The notes: generated from the letters alone by a model not told the origin. 64,000 nt of DNA from Antrihabitans stalagmiti (GCF_016482825.1 NZ_JAEMNV010000001.1:620001-684000), one strand, 5' to 3'; counted from the first letter of the stretch, positions 25,618-34,477 are shown. Numbers and translations are program-made.

Positions 25618-26901
25618 ATGCGAATTGCGCTGCCGTTAGCGGGAACCCGCGGCGACGTCCAACCTGCCGTGGCACTCGGTGTCGAACTGAAGGGACGCGG
25701 ACACGACGTAGTGATCGGAGCACCACCGAATCTGGTCGAATTCGCTACGCGTGCGGGCCTGAAAACCAAAGCGTGTGGCCCTGACGTGCAGAAGCTGTAC
25801 GAATCCGACGAAGGTCAACGCGCTCTCGCGTCCGGCAGCACGTTCAAGCTCATGCCGATGGTCGCAAAACAGATGGCGGAATACGCGGATCGCTTCGACG
25901 ACGAGATGATCGACGTGTGCAGCGGCGCGGACCTGATCGTGTCGACGACGATGACGGAAGATCGCGGGCAATCGATCGCAGAAGCGATGTCGATACCGTT
26001 GATCAGCTTGCACACGTTCCCGTGCCGCAAGAACAGCAAATATCCGTTCCCGAACGGTCTTCCTGCTCAGTGGAGTCCGCCGGGTCCGGTGAACAGCGCG
26101 ACGTGGGTGGTTGCCGAGAACGTTCGGCGCGTCGTGTTCATGAAGTACCTCAACAAACTTCGCGCGAAGCTGGATCTACCGTCCACGCGGCAGTCCGTCG
26201 CGGCGGCGCTGCACAGGGACGGCGTGCCCGAAGTGCAGATCTACGACCCGGTGCTCCTCCCGGGGCTCGCGGACGAATGGGCAGGCCAACGGCCCTTCAC
26301 CGGCTTCCTCGAGCTGACCCGGGCAACCCGCGAAGCGGTCGGCGAACTCGCTGACGCACACGACGACGTGCTGTCGTGGATCACGGCAGGTCCCCCGCCC
26401 ATCTACTTCGGGTTCGGCAGCATGCCCATTCGCGACGCTGCCACCGTCGTCGCGCAGGTCGACGACGTGACTCGCCGACTCGGCCAGCGGGCGCTGGTGA
26501 GCGCGGGGTGGAGTGACCTCGATCGCGCCAACGCCGCAACGGGAGACCACGTGAAGATCGTCGGAGCGCTCGCACACGACATCGTGTTTCAGCACTGCGC
26601 CGGAGCCGTTCATCACGGCGGCGTCGGCACGTTGTTCGAAAGTCTGCGCGCGGGCTTGCCGACGATGGTGTGTTCGGTGTCTTTCGAACAACCGATGTGG
26701 GGCACTCAGGTCGAACGACTCGGCTTGGGATCGCATGTCCGCTTCACCAAACTCGATGCTGCCACGCTCGAATCAGGCCTACGTGTGCTGCTGGAGGACT
26801 CGACAATCGAGCATGCGCGTGACATGGGAGCGCAGCTGGCGAAGTCGGCCCAGGCGTGTGCCACGGTTGCGGACATCGTGGAAGCGCACGCCGCGAAGTA
26901 G
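25618..26901 (+). CDS. GT1/MGT-family glycosyltransferase
   Basis: A 427-aa third member of the GT1 set in this window, beginning MRIALPLAGTRGDVQP and carrying HHGGVGT in the nucleotide-sugar domain. In the sugar-contact motif it has FEQPMWG where the two cluster paralogues have DQP(F/I)WG, so the Asp is Glu; this may alter the donor sugar. Length and domain layout are otherwise the same. It diverges from the P450 gene and is followed by a hydrolase after 95 bp. This small locus looks like a satellite of the glycolipid cluster at 1-15230. Confidence 0.85.
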   Translation: MRIALPLAGTRGDVQPAVALGVELKGRGHDVVIGAPPNLVEFATRAGLKTKACGPDVQKLYESDEGQRALASGSTFKLMPMVAKQMAEYADRFDDEMIDVCSGADLIVSTTMTEDRGQSIAEAMSIPLISLHTFPCRKNSKYPFPNGLPAQWSPPGPVNSATWVVAENVRRVVFMKYLNKLRAKLDLPSTRQSVAAALHRDGVPEVQIYDPVLLPGLADEWAGQRPFTGFLELTRATREAVGELADAHDDVLSWITAGPPPIYFGFGSMPIRDAATVVAQVDDVTRRLGQRALVSAGWSDLDRANAATGDHVKIVGALAHDIVFQHCAGAVHHGGVGTLFESLRAGLPTMVCSVSFEQPMWGTQVERLGLGSHVRFTKLDAATLESGLRVLLEDSTIEHARDMGAQLAKSAQACATVADIVEAHAAK

Positions 26902-26958
26902 AAAAGCCAAGTAGAAATCTGGCCGGCAGCGATGAGTTCTGCGGATACCGGGGGTCTT

Positions 26959-26971
26959 ACCTACGACAAAC
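26959..26971 (+). promoter_or_regulatory. shared ACCTA-type element, copy 5
   Basis: ACCTACGACAAAC, 25 nt before the hydrolase start at 26997, a spacing close to that of copies 2, 3 and 4. Confidence 0.35.
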
Positions 26972-26996
26972 ATTCCCCCCGGCAGCTGGAGGACCC

Positions 26997-27842
26997 ATGG
27001 CCACCACATCCACCGTCACCCCCGTCGTCGACGTACTCGAAGTCCCCGGAGCTCGGTTGCACTACGAGGTCCGCGGATCCGGGCCGTTGGTCGCACTGAT
27101 CGGCGCGCCGATGCACGCAGACTCGTTTGCTCCGATCGCCGACCTGCTTGCCGGCGAGTTCACCGTCCTCACGGCCGATCCCCGCGGCATCAACCGCAGC
27201 CCGGTCACAGACCCGACACGGGATTCGACGCCCGAATTGCGAGCCGACGATCTGGCTCGATTGCTGACGCACATCGATGCCGGCCCTGCGACCGTCTTCG
27301 GGTCGAGTGGCGGCGCGATCACCGCGCTGGCCTTCGCGCAAGCCCGGCCCGACCTTGCGCGAGCTGTCATCGCGCACGAACCGCCGTTGAACGAATTGCT
27401 CGAAGACCGTGCCCAACTGCACGCGAACACCGAGGACATGATTGCGACGTACGCAGCTGGGGACCGCGTCGGTGCGTGGCGCAAGTTCATGGCGGCTGCC
27501 AACATTGCGCTGCCCGACGAGGTGTTCATGATGATGTTCGGCAACGACCCCGAACCACAGCAGGCGGCCGACGAAGCCAGGTGGTTCGCGCACGAACTGC
27601 TGCCGAGCACGACCTGGGTTCCCGACCTGAATCTGCTCTGTGCAGTACCGACGACCATCGTCGTCGGGGTGGGCGCAGAGTCGACCGGGCAATTGTGTGT
27701 GCGCACGTCGACCGCGCTGTCCGAAGCGATCGGCGCAGAACTGACGTCCTTCCCCGGTGGACATACCGGATTTGCCGACGACCCAACAGCATTCGCGCCT
27801 CGCCTGGCCGAACTCCTGCACAGCATCCTGCGGGGCGGTTGA
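26997..27842 (+). CDS. alpha/beta-hydrolase
   Basis: A 281-aa alpha/beta-hydrolase with nucleophile elbow GSSGG (Ser near residue 103) and a C-terminal GGHTGF carrying the catalytic His. An oxyanion-type stretch GAPMHADSF follows strand 3. GGAGGA lies 4 nt before the ATG at 26997. It shares an upstream motif with the preceding GT1 gene; it could remove acyl or ester groups from the same product, but the substrate is unknown. Confidence 0.8.
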   Translation: MATTSTVTPVVDVLEVPGARLHYEVRGSGPLVALIGAPMHADSFAPIADLLAGEFTVLTADPRGINRSPVTDPTRDSTPELRADDLARLLTHIDAGPATVFGSSGGAITALAFAQARPDLARAVIAHEPPLNELLEDRAQLHANTEDMIATYAAGDRVGAWRKFMAAANIALPDEVFMMMFGNDPEPQQAADEARWFAHELLPSTTWVPDLNLLCAVPTTIVVGVGAESTGQLCVRTSTALSEAIGAELTSFPGGHTGFADDPTAFAPRLAELLHSILRGG

Positions 27843-27871
27843 TCCGAAAGGCAGCGTGCCAGACTGGACTT

Positions 27872-28531
27872 ATGACCACCGATCGTGAGGCCGACGCAAA
27901 TCGACTTGCCGCGCAGTCCTTGGCACAGGACGATCCGACAGGTTGGTTCGAACGCCTGTATGCGGAGGCAAGCACCGGCTCAGCCGTCGTACCGTGGGAT
28001 CGCGGCGGGCCCAATCCACTGCTCGTGGATTGGGCTGCAGAACGGCAGGTGGTCGGCAGTTGCCGGCGCGCGCTCGTCGTCGGCTGCGGCCCCGGCTACG
28101 ACGCGGAGTTCTTCTCGACCCTCGGGTTCGAAACGACGGCATTCGACATCTCCCCCACCGCAATCGAACTGGTGCAGAAGCGTTTTCCGGATTCTGCCGT
28201 GGAATACCGCAGTGCGGATCTGCTCGATCCGCCAGCCGAGTGGGACGCCGATTTCGATCTTGTGGTCGAGTCGTTCACCGTCCAATCCATGCCGGTGTCG
28301 GTGCGTGCCAAAGCGATCGAACAACTAAGGCGACTCGTCGCAGTCGGCGGAGAATTACTGGTCGTCGCAGGGATCCGTGGCGAAGGCGAACAGGTCGACG
28401 GACCACCGTGGCCGCTCACGGAAACCGAGATCCGATCGTTCGCGCGTGCTGGTCTCCAAGTGCAGACCCTCGAGCAAGTCGAGTCTCGGTGGCGCGCCGT
28501 CTTCGTTCGCAGCGACCACATCTCGTCGTGA
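27872..28531 (+). CDS. SAM-dependent methyltransferase (TPMT-like)
   Basis: A 219-aa class I methyltransferase with motif I VVGCGPGYD and the acidic FDIS after strand 2. The opening DPTGWFERLYAEA...PWDRGGPNPLL resembles the thiopurine-methyltransferase-like family that methylates thiols or halides. Its stop overlaps the next start (GTGA at 28528-28531), so it is translated with the SigG-like sigma factor. That coupling suggests a role in a stress response rather than in the glycolipid cluster. Confidence 0.75.
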   Translation: MTTDREADANRLAAQSLAQDDPTGWFERLYAEASTGSAVVPWDRGGPNPLLVDWAAERQVVGSCRRALVVGCGPGYDAEFFSTLGFETTAFDISPTAIELVQKRFPDSAVEYRSADLLDPPAEWDADFDLVVESFTVQSMPVSVRAKAIEQLRRLVAVGGELLVVAGIRGEGEQVDGPPWPLTETEIRSFARAGLQVQTLEQVESRWRAVFVRSDHISS

Positions 28532-29541
28532 GCGATCACGACCACGATCTCGCACTGGCCCGTGGCGGCGACGACGACGCGTTCACCCGCCTCGTCGCAC
28601 CTCGGCGGCGCGAACTCCATGCGCACTGCTATCGAATGCTCGGTTCGACGCACGACGCCGACGATGCGTTGCAAGACGCTCTGCTGCGGGCGTGGCGTGG
28701 TCTCCCCCGGTTCGAAGGCCGTAGTTCCCTTCGCTCCTGGCTGTACACCGTCGCGACGCGCACCTGTCTGGACCTGGTCGAAGGTCGAAAGAAGCGGGCA
28801 CTGCCGGTCGACCTCGGTCCGTCGAGCGATCATGCGGTCCTCGGCGACATCCCGCTGACCGAGATCTCGTGGCTCACGCCGTACCCGGATTCGGGGCTGT
28901 CCGACGATCCTGCGGGTCCACCCGCTCGGTACGAACAGCGGGAAGCTGTCGAACTCGCGTTCGTTGCTGCGCTGCAACATATTCCGGGCAATCAGCGTGC
29001 GGCGCTGTTGCTTTTCGAGGTGCTCGGCTTCTCCGCTGCCGAGATAGCTACGACGATGGACACGTCCGTTGCGTCGGTCAACAGTGCCTTGCAGCGCGCG
29101 CGTCGGATCGTGTCGGAGACGGTTCCTGCGGCTACTCAGCAGCAGACGCTGCGCGACATCGGCGATCTGCGGATGCGGGAGGTTGTTGCCGGCTATTCGT
29201 CCGCGCTCGAGCGCGGGGACGCCGATGCCCTCGTCGCGCTGCTGACCGAAGATGTCACCTGGTCGATGCCCCCGTTGGCGCATTGGTACCGCGGTCTCGA
29301 CGCCGTCACCGACTTCGCAACGAAAGTCCCACTCGACAGTTGTGGTGCGTGGCGTCGGCTGCCGACTCACGCGAACGGTCAGCCTGCGGTGGGCTCGTAT
29401 CTATGGAACGAGGCTGCCGGTACCCACGTGAGCTTCGCGATCGATGTGCTGACGCTGCGCGGAGACCGAATCGCGGAGGTAACGACGTTCATCGGAGCCG
29501 AGAATTTCGACGGGTTCGGCCTGCCCTCGTCGGTGGCGTAG
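28528..29541 (+). CDS. ECF sigma factor of the SigG/SigX5 type with SnoaL-like C-terminal domain
   Basis: A 337-aa sigma factor. Region 2 has YRMLGSTHDADDALQDALLRAWRGL, region 4 has HIPGNQRAALLLFEVLGFSAAEIA, and between them stands WLTPYPD, characteristic of the mycobacterial SigG group (TIGR02960). The last 120 residues form an NTF2/SnoaL-like domain that in such sigma factors replaces an anti-sigma factor as the control element. The GTG start at 28528 overlaps the upstream stop. No anti-sigma gene is adjacent. Confidence 0.85.
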   Translation: MSDHDHDLALARGGDDDAFTRLVAPRRRELHAHCYRMLGSTHDADDALQDALLRAWRGLPRFEGRSSLRSWLYTVATRTCLDLVEGRKKRALPVDLGPSSDHAVLGDIPLTEISWLTPYPDSGLSDDPAGPPARYEQREAVELAFVAALQHIPGNQRAALLLFEVLGFSAAEIATTMDTSVASVNSALQRARRIVSETVPAATQQQTLRDIGDLRMREVVAGYSSALERGDADALVALLTEDVTWSMPPLAHWYRGLDAVTDFATKVPLDSCGAWRRLPTHANGQPAVGSYLWNEAAGTHVSFAIDVLTLRGDRIAEVTTFIGAENFDGFGLPSSVA

Positions 29542-29545
29542 GCGT

Positions 29546-29911
29546 TCACGCGTCCAAGGCGCAGGCCTGCCGAAGCCAGTCTTCGAACAGTTCGATGTCG
29601 ATATCGGCCGACGTCCGCAGCTTGACGACCGCCATTCGACCACTGCCGCTCGGTGCCAACCTGCCGGATACGTCCTCGATCTCCTGGCCTCGCCAGAAGC
29701 CGAGTGTGATGTGCTTCGGATACACCTTCAGCAAGCACACCGGCGTCTTGCCTGGTGCGCCACCCAGACTCCACGTTGCGTGCCCGTGCCAGATCGCCGC
29801 AACACCGGGCGGCATGGTCGAGTCGATGAGTTCCTGTACCGGTATTCCGATTGCACGCAGCGAATCGGGCTGTTCGTCGAGGTAGTCGGTGACTGTCTTG
29901 GTGGTCGCCAT
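29546..29911 (-). CDS. DUF1801-domain protein
   Basis: A 121-aa protein of the DUF1801 group (YdhG-like fold): TVTDYLDEQPDSLRAIGIPVQELI, then MPPGVAAIWHGHATW and a conserved VCLLKVYPKHITLGFWRG core. Function is unknown; the fold is related to iron chaperone-like proteins. The ATG at 29911 has AAAGGA upstream and was preferred to the GTG at 29938, which lies in the palindrome at 29922-29938. It converges on the sigma factor gene with 4 bp between. Confidence 0.75.
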   Translation of the reverse strand: MATTKTVTDYLDEQPDSLRAIGIPVQELIDSTMPPGVAAIWHGHATWSLGGAPGKTPVCLLKVYPKHITLGFWRGQEIEDVSGRLAPSGSGRMAVVKLRTSADIDIELFEDWLRQACALDA

Positions 29912-29921
29912 CGCGTGTCCT

Positions 29922-29938
29922 TTGGTAGTGGTTACCAA
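29922..29938. promoter_or_regulatory. TTGGTA-N5-TACCAA inverted repeat
   Basis: Perfect 6-bp arms immediately upstream of the DUF1801 start, where a repressor would block transcription or translation. A regulator is not identifiable nearby. Confidence 0.4.
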
Positions 29939-29986
29939 TACGTCGAACAGCGATGCCTGTTTTCGACATACACGCGACTACGAATT

Positions 29987-30643
29987 TCACCAACGATCGA
30001 TATGCAGGACCGAGTCGATGGGCTCGCGCGCAGCGGGCTTGAACGTCTCGCCGGTGTAGTAGGCCGTCGGGATCAAGGCAGCCTGGTGGTAACCGGGCGG
30101 TATGCCGAGCAACTCCGCGACCTCGGCTTCACGTTCCAGATGCAGTGTCGTCCACGCTGTCCCGAGGCCACGGGCACGTGCGGCCAGCGCGTAACTCCAC
30201 GCTGCGGGGAGCAGCGACCCCCATAGACCGGCCTGGTTTCCCGCTGGCAACGTCGTTCCGGCTTTGATGCATGGAATCACCAGGACGGGCACCTCGCCCA
30301 TTCGCTCGCCAAGCCAGGCGACGCTGTCACCTACTCGGTGTTGCACCTTCGCGCGCTCCGGATCGTCGGCGAACAATTTTGCCGCCGATGCACGCGAGGC
30401 GAGATACGCCTCGGTGGTCTCGCGATAGATCTGTCCGAGCCGTGCGCGTGTTTCGGCATCTGTCACGACGATCCATTGCCACGCTTGGCGATTCGAGCCC
30501 GACGGTGCCTGCAACGCAATCTGCAGGCATTCCTTGATCAACTCGATCGGCACGTCTCTGGTGAGGTCGAGCCGCTTGCGTACGGTTCGCGTTGTCGAGA
30601 GCAACTCGTCGGGCGTCAGATCCAGAACCGGGTACGAGGTCAT
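29987..30643 (-). CDS. nitroreductase-family flavoprotein
   Basis: A 218-aa FMN-dependent nitroreductase: RTVRKRLDLTRDVP near residues 20-33 and APSGSNRQAWQWIVV for flavin contacts, then the C-terminal GLGTAWTTLHL. Such enzymes reduce nitroaromatics, quinones or enones with NAD(P)H. It shares orientation with the HadAB-like gene upstream (15 bp gap to its stop), so the two may be one transcript. Confidence 0.85.
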   Translation of the reverse strand: MTSYPVLDLTPDELLSTTRTVRKRLDLTRDVPIELIKECLQIALQAPSGSNRQAWQWIVVTDAETRARLGQIYRETTEAYLASRASAAKLFADDPERAKVQHRVGDSVAWLGERMGEVPVLVIPCIKAGTTLPAGNQAGLWGSLLPAAWSYALAARARGLGTAWTTLHLEREAEVAELLGIPPGYHQAALIPTAYYTGETFKPAAREPIDSVLHIDRW

Positions 30644-30658
30644 AGCTCACTGTAAAGC

Positions 30659-31741
30659 TCAGGCTAGCTGCACCGTTACGTTCGCTCGGTGGCCGAAGAT
30701 GCGTTTGTTGTTGTTCGTCGCGTTGAGTGCGATGACCGCTGTACGCGTTTCCGGGTCGACCGACTTCACCTTGCCGGTGTACTCGATCTCAGCGGGCGCG
30801 CTCGAGTCGACGTACACCGGACTTGTGAAGCGAACGGTGTACTCCTTCACCGCACCGGGATCACCGAGCCACGACGACACGTAGCTGCCGCCGAGACCCA
30901 TGGTCAGCATGCCGTGGGCAACGACGTTCTCCAGCCCCGCTGCCTTCGCGAACTCCTCGTGCCAGTGGATCGGATTCACATCCCCGACGACACCCGCGTA
31001 ATTGACGAGATCGCCCCGACTCACGCGAAACACCTTGGCGGGCAGCTCATCACCGACCGCAACGTCGTCGAACCGCTGCGTTGCCGCCGACGGACGCTCG
31101 ACGACGATCGGCGGGTCGATGGGCTGCGCGGGTGCTGTCGTGTCGTCGAGTAGGCCGGCCGCGGCCTCGGCTTCCGCCTGCTCGCTGAGCGCGGTACTGG
31201 ACATGTCGTGCATGACGATTCGGTCGACCATCGCGGCGATGGATTCGTCGATCTCGCCACTACGCCCGACGAACAGCGTCGTATAGGTCGTCTGGACCAA
31301 CTCGTTGTTCTGATTGGTCGACACGTTTTTGGTGACCATCATGTCGCGTCCCATGATCTGGCGGAACGAGTCGAGGTAGACGTCGCACACAAGTCGGTCG
31401 CCTGCCTTGATCGGCTGGTGGTACTGATGAACCTGGTCGGTGTGGAGGATCTGACTCAGGTCGTAGCCGGTGGCGATGGTTTCGAGAAGGTGTCGCTGCG
31501 ACAACATTCCGACCAAGGAGAAGAAGGTCAGCGGCGCAAGCAGGCCGTCGTACCCAAGAGCGTTCGCGGCATCTTCGCTTCGATGCGCCGGGTGCTCGTC
31601 CTGGACGGCCCTTGCGTACTCGCGGATCTTCTCGCGGCCGACCTCGTAAGCGTCTGCGGTTCGATAGTGATTGCCGACCATCGCCAGCGCGTGCTCGGCA
31701 GGATCGAACGTCTCTTGTGCGGCTTCCCCGGATGATTCCAC
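30659..31741 (-). CDS. fused HadA-HadB-type (3R)-hydroxyacyl-ACP dehydratase
   Basis: A 360-aa protein joining two hotdog domains that are separate subunits in mycobacteria. Residues 20-160 match HadA (VGNHYRTADAYEVGREKIREYA, GYDGLLAPLTF, VTKNVSTNQNNELVQTTYTTL). Residues about 222-360 match HadB (FDDVAVGDELPAKVF, LVNYAGVVGDVNPIHW with the hydratase-2 Asp254 and His259, AHGMLTMGLGGSYV). In mycolic-acid bacteria HadAB dehydrates 3-hydroxyacyl-ACP in FAS-II elongation. A linker of about 60 acidic/Ala-rich residues separates the halves. The start at GTG 31741 is uncertain; residue 21 (Met) would also fit. Confidence 0.85.
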   Translation of the reverse strand: MESSGEAAQETFDPAEHALAMVGNHYRTADAYEVGREKIREYARAVQDEHPAHRSEDAANALGYDGLLAPLTFFSLVGMLSQRHLLETIATGYDLSQILHTDQVHQYHQPIKAGDRLVCDVYLDSFRQIMGRDMMVTKNVSTNQNNELVQTTYTTLFVGRSGEIDESIAAMVDRIVMHDMSSTALSEQAEAEAAAGLLDDTTAPAQPIDPPIVVERPSAATQRFDDVAVGDELPAKVFRVSRGDLVNYAGVVGDVNPIHWHEEFAKAAGLENVVAHGMLTMGLGGSYVSSWLGDPGAVKEYTVRFTSPVYVDSSAPAEIEYTGKVKSVDPETRTAVIALNATNNNKRIFGHRANVTVQLA

Positions 31742-31774
31742 CCCAGCGAATCTACCCGCTGGTAAGTTCGCCGC

Positions 31775-32218
31775 TTATCGGCGCGTCAGCGATCTGTCGG
31801 CCGCAGCAAGGATCGAGCGAAACGAGCGCTCGAGGATCGGGGCGATCGCGGCCGCCAACAATGCTCCGCCGGACCGAAGTGGCAACTCGTATTCGGTCGT
31901 CCACGTCACGTGGGTGCCGTTCTCGAATGGCGTCAATTGCACACTGCCGCCGCGATGTTCGATCGCCGGGATCGACTCGACGATGAGGTACCTGAACTCG
32001 TTCGGCCTGTCGTAGTGCGTGATCGACTCGCGGAACCAGGCGCCGACCGCGGTTATCTCCCTGATCGCGCCGACGCCGTAGAGCGCGCCCTCGCCATCTT
32101 TGGTTCGGCGGGCACGGATCACTGTCCGCGTCTGCACGTAGTTACTGACGTCGGTCAGCCAATCGAAGACGGCTGCCGGAGGCGCTGCGATTCTGCGTTC
32201 GACTGTCAGTCTGGTCAC
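31775..32218 (-). CDS. SRPBCC-family (polyketide-cyclase/START-like) protein
   Basis: A 147-aa single-domain SRPBCC protein: VERRIAAPPAAVFDWLTDVSNY at the N-terminus and a long C-terminal helix ending ILAAADRSL. Such proteins bind hydrophobic ligands in a central cavity; many in actinomycetes have no known ligand. It precedes the HadAB gene on the same strand by 33 bp, so it may be co-expressed and handle acyl chains, which is only a guess. Confidence 0.75.
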   Translation of the reverse strand: MTRLTVERRIAAPPAAVFDWLTDVSNYVQTRTVIRARRTKDGEGALYGVGAIREITAVGAWFRESITHYDRPNEFRYLIVESIPAIEHRGGSVQLTPFENGTHVTWTTEYELPLRSGGALLAAAIAPILERSFRSILAAADRSLTRR

Positions 32219-32236
32219 GCACGTCAGTTTAGGCGA

Positions 32237-34447
32237 GTGACGCCACCCGGTAGCGTTGTCCGCGTGGCAAGAATCGGTGGACGACGACGTTCACTCGCCC
32301 GAACGTTGGGCAGACTGCCGCGTGTCGGGCAGACCGTTCGGCCTATCGGTCTGCAGGACAAAGATCTTGTCCCACTGTTCACCGATTCACGACAGATCCG
32401 TAGTGGTCTCGCGGACGTGGGATACATCGCCAGCCGAGAAACAGCGTTCGCGGTCCATCTGGCCGACCTCACCGGTAGGCCGTTGCTGCTCGAAGGAAAC
32501 ACCGGCGTCGGCAAAACCGAACTGGCGCGTGCACTTGCGCAGAGCGCAGGCGCTCGTCTGATTCGGCTGCAATGTTACGAAGGGGTCGGCGAACAGGAGG
32601 CCCTGTTTGCCTGGAATCACGCGAAACAGATTCTGCGGCTGCAAAGTTCGACCCACGCAGTCGACGTCGGCATCTTCTCCGACGAGTTTCTACTCGAACG
32701 CCCGCTGCTTACCGCACTGCGAAGCGAGCAACCGACCGTCTTACTCGTCGACGAAGTCGACAAGGCACAGATCGAGTTCGATGCGCTGCTGCTCGAGGTA
32801 CTCGGTGACTTCGCCATCACCATCGGCGAGTACGGCACCGTGTCTGCCGTTCGGCGACCACTCGTCATCCTCACCTCGGGTGGTAAACGCGAACTGTCGG
32901 AAGCGCTTCGGCGGCGGTGTCACTTCAGCCGGCTACCCAACCCGAGTTCGGGGATGGAGCGTCGAATCCTCGCGTACAGGATCCCGGACGCCGAAGCTGG
33001 CTTCGCGATCACACGCGACACCGCCGGACAGTCGTCGGCCGATCCGACCGAACTCGGGTGGCACGACCTGCTCGACTCGCTGCGCCGCCGTGGACTTTTG
33101 AATCATGTGATCGGGTTCGTCGATGCGCTCCGGGACAACGGCCTGCCCTGCGGGCCAGCCGCACTCGTCGACGCCGTGGCAGCGCTGCAGTGCATCGATC
33201 TGTACGACCGCGGTCAGGTACGCGGTGCCCTGTGTGCCACCTTGGTGCATCGTGAAGTCGAATTACTTACGTTCGCAGCGCTTTTCGACCTGTGGTTTGC
33301 CGTCGCACGACCCGATCGTCGGACGGATCGCGACAAGGACACCACCCCCTCCGCACTTGCGGAACGAATGGCGGCAGCGTCCGACGACCTGGACGCCTCG
33401 GCATTCGGCGATGCGGTCGGCAGCATTGCAGCCGATCTGGTTTCGGAGTTCGGTGAGTATCGAAGTGCAGACGGCGATTCCTACTCCGCCATGCAGGCGA
33501 TGCGCGGACTCGACACCGCGGAGACGACGAACCGGATCGCAATGCACATCGCGGCGGGCCTACCACCTACCGCGATGAGTTCGGTCATCGCGGAACGGAC
33601 CGCGCAGGCGCAGCTGGACCTACTGCAGCGCGCCGTGACGTTGGAGACCAACAGGCTGGTCGCACAGCGTCGTGGCCGGGACCGGGTCGCGCGATACGCG
33701 GTCCCGAGGACGGCGGGGATGGACGAGCCGGATGCTGGCGACACGTCCGAACTCGCCGCGGTCCGTAGGGCGGTCGTCGACCTCGGCCGCACACTTGCGG
33801 TTCGCCAGGCAACCACGCGACGCCGGGCGCGGGCGGGTGAGATCGACCTGCGTTCGACCTTGCGCAGGTCCATGTCGACGGGCGGTGTTCCGATCACGCT
33901 CGTGCGGCGCAAGCCGCGGATCGCGAAGCCCGAACTCGTTGTGCTGTGCGATATGTCGAGTTCGGTCGCGGAGTTCAGCTACTTCACACTCATCCTCGTC
34001 GACGCACTACGCAAGGCGTTCTCCCGAGTGCGGATCTTCGCCTTCATCGACACGGTCGACGAGGTCACCGACCTCTTCGCGCCTGGCACCGACCTACGAG
34101 TCGCAGTGGCGAAGCTGAACTCCGAGGCAGCTATCGACATCGACGGCCGTTCCGACTACGGACGCGCTCTGGAATCGTTCGCCTCCGCGTACCCGAATGC
34201 GATGACATCGAGAACATCGCTCATCGTCATAGGCGACGCACGCAGCAACTACAGCGATCCGCGTGCTGCGGTGCTCCGTGATCTTGTCGCGTCCGCCAAG
34301 CACGCTCGGTGGCTCAATCCTGAACCTCGAAGCCGCTGGGGCACGGGAGATTCGGCCGCGGAGGCATACCGCGAGCAGATAACGATGTGCGAGTGCCGCA
34401 ACGCCGACCAGCTCTCCTCGGTAGTGGCAGAGCTACTGGACAGCTGA
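32237..34447 (+). CDS. MoxR-type AAA+ ATPase fused to a CoxE-like VWA domain
   Basis: A 736-aa protein that joins two partners normally encoded separately. The N-terminal AAA+ module has Walker A GNTGVGKTE (residues about 87-95), Walker B VLLVDEVDKA and the RRRCHFSRL sensor region. The C-terminal VWA domain has a complete MIDAS start DMSSS near residue 572, after a basic linker (RQATTRRRARAG). MoxR/VWA pairs insert metals or remodel enzymes, for example CoxD/CoxE in CO-dehydrogenase maturation. The GTG at 32237 has AGG nearby; a GTG at 32264 is the alternative. No obvious target enzyme is adjacent. Confidence 0.8.
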   Translation: MTPPGSVVRVARIGGRRRSLARTLGRLPRVGQTVRPIGLQDKDLVPLFTDSRQIRSGLADVGYIASRETAFAVHLADLTGRPLLLEGNTGVGKTELARALAQSAGARLIRLQCYEGVGEQEALFAWNHAKQILRLQSSTHAVDVGIFSDEFLLERPLLTALRSEQPTVLLVDEVDKAQIEFDALLLEVLGDFAITIGEYGTVSAVRRPLVILTSGGKRELSEALRRRCHFSRLPNPSSGMERRILAYRIPDAEAGFAITRDTAGQSSADPTELGWHDLLDSLRRRGLLNHVIGFVDALRDNGLPCGPAALVDAVAALQCIDLYDRGQVRGALCATLVHREVELLTFAALFDLWFAVARPDRRTDRDKDTTPSALAERMAAASDDLDASAFGDAVGSIAADLVSEFGEYRSADGDSYSAMQAMRGLDTAETTNRIAMHIAAGLPPTAMSSVIAERTAQAQLDLLQRAVTLETNRLVAQRRGRDRVARYAVPRTAGMDEPDAGDTSELAAVRRAVVDLGRTLAVRQATTRRRARAGEIDLRSTLRRSMSTGGVPITLVRRKPRIAKPELVVLCDMSSSVAEFSYFTLILVDALRKAFSRVRIFAFIDTVDEVTDLFAPGTDLRVAVAKLNSEAAIDIDGRSDYGRALESFASAYPNAMTSRTSLIVIGDARSNYSDPRAAVLRDLVASAKHARWLNPEPRSRWGTGDSAAEAYREQITMCECRNADQLSSVVAELLDS

Positions 34448-34477
34448 GCTTGCCGACCGCGGCGTACCGTTTCCGAC

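Noticed and set aside
31910-32236. N-terminal extension of the MoxR-VWA gene
   Set aside because: It is antisense to the SRPBCC gene and shows no domain.
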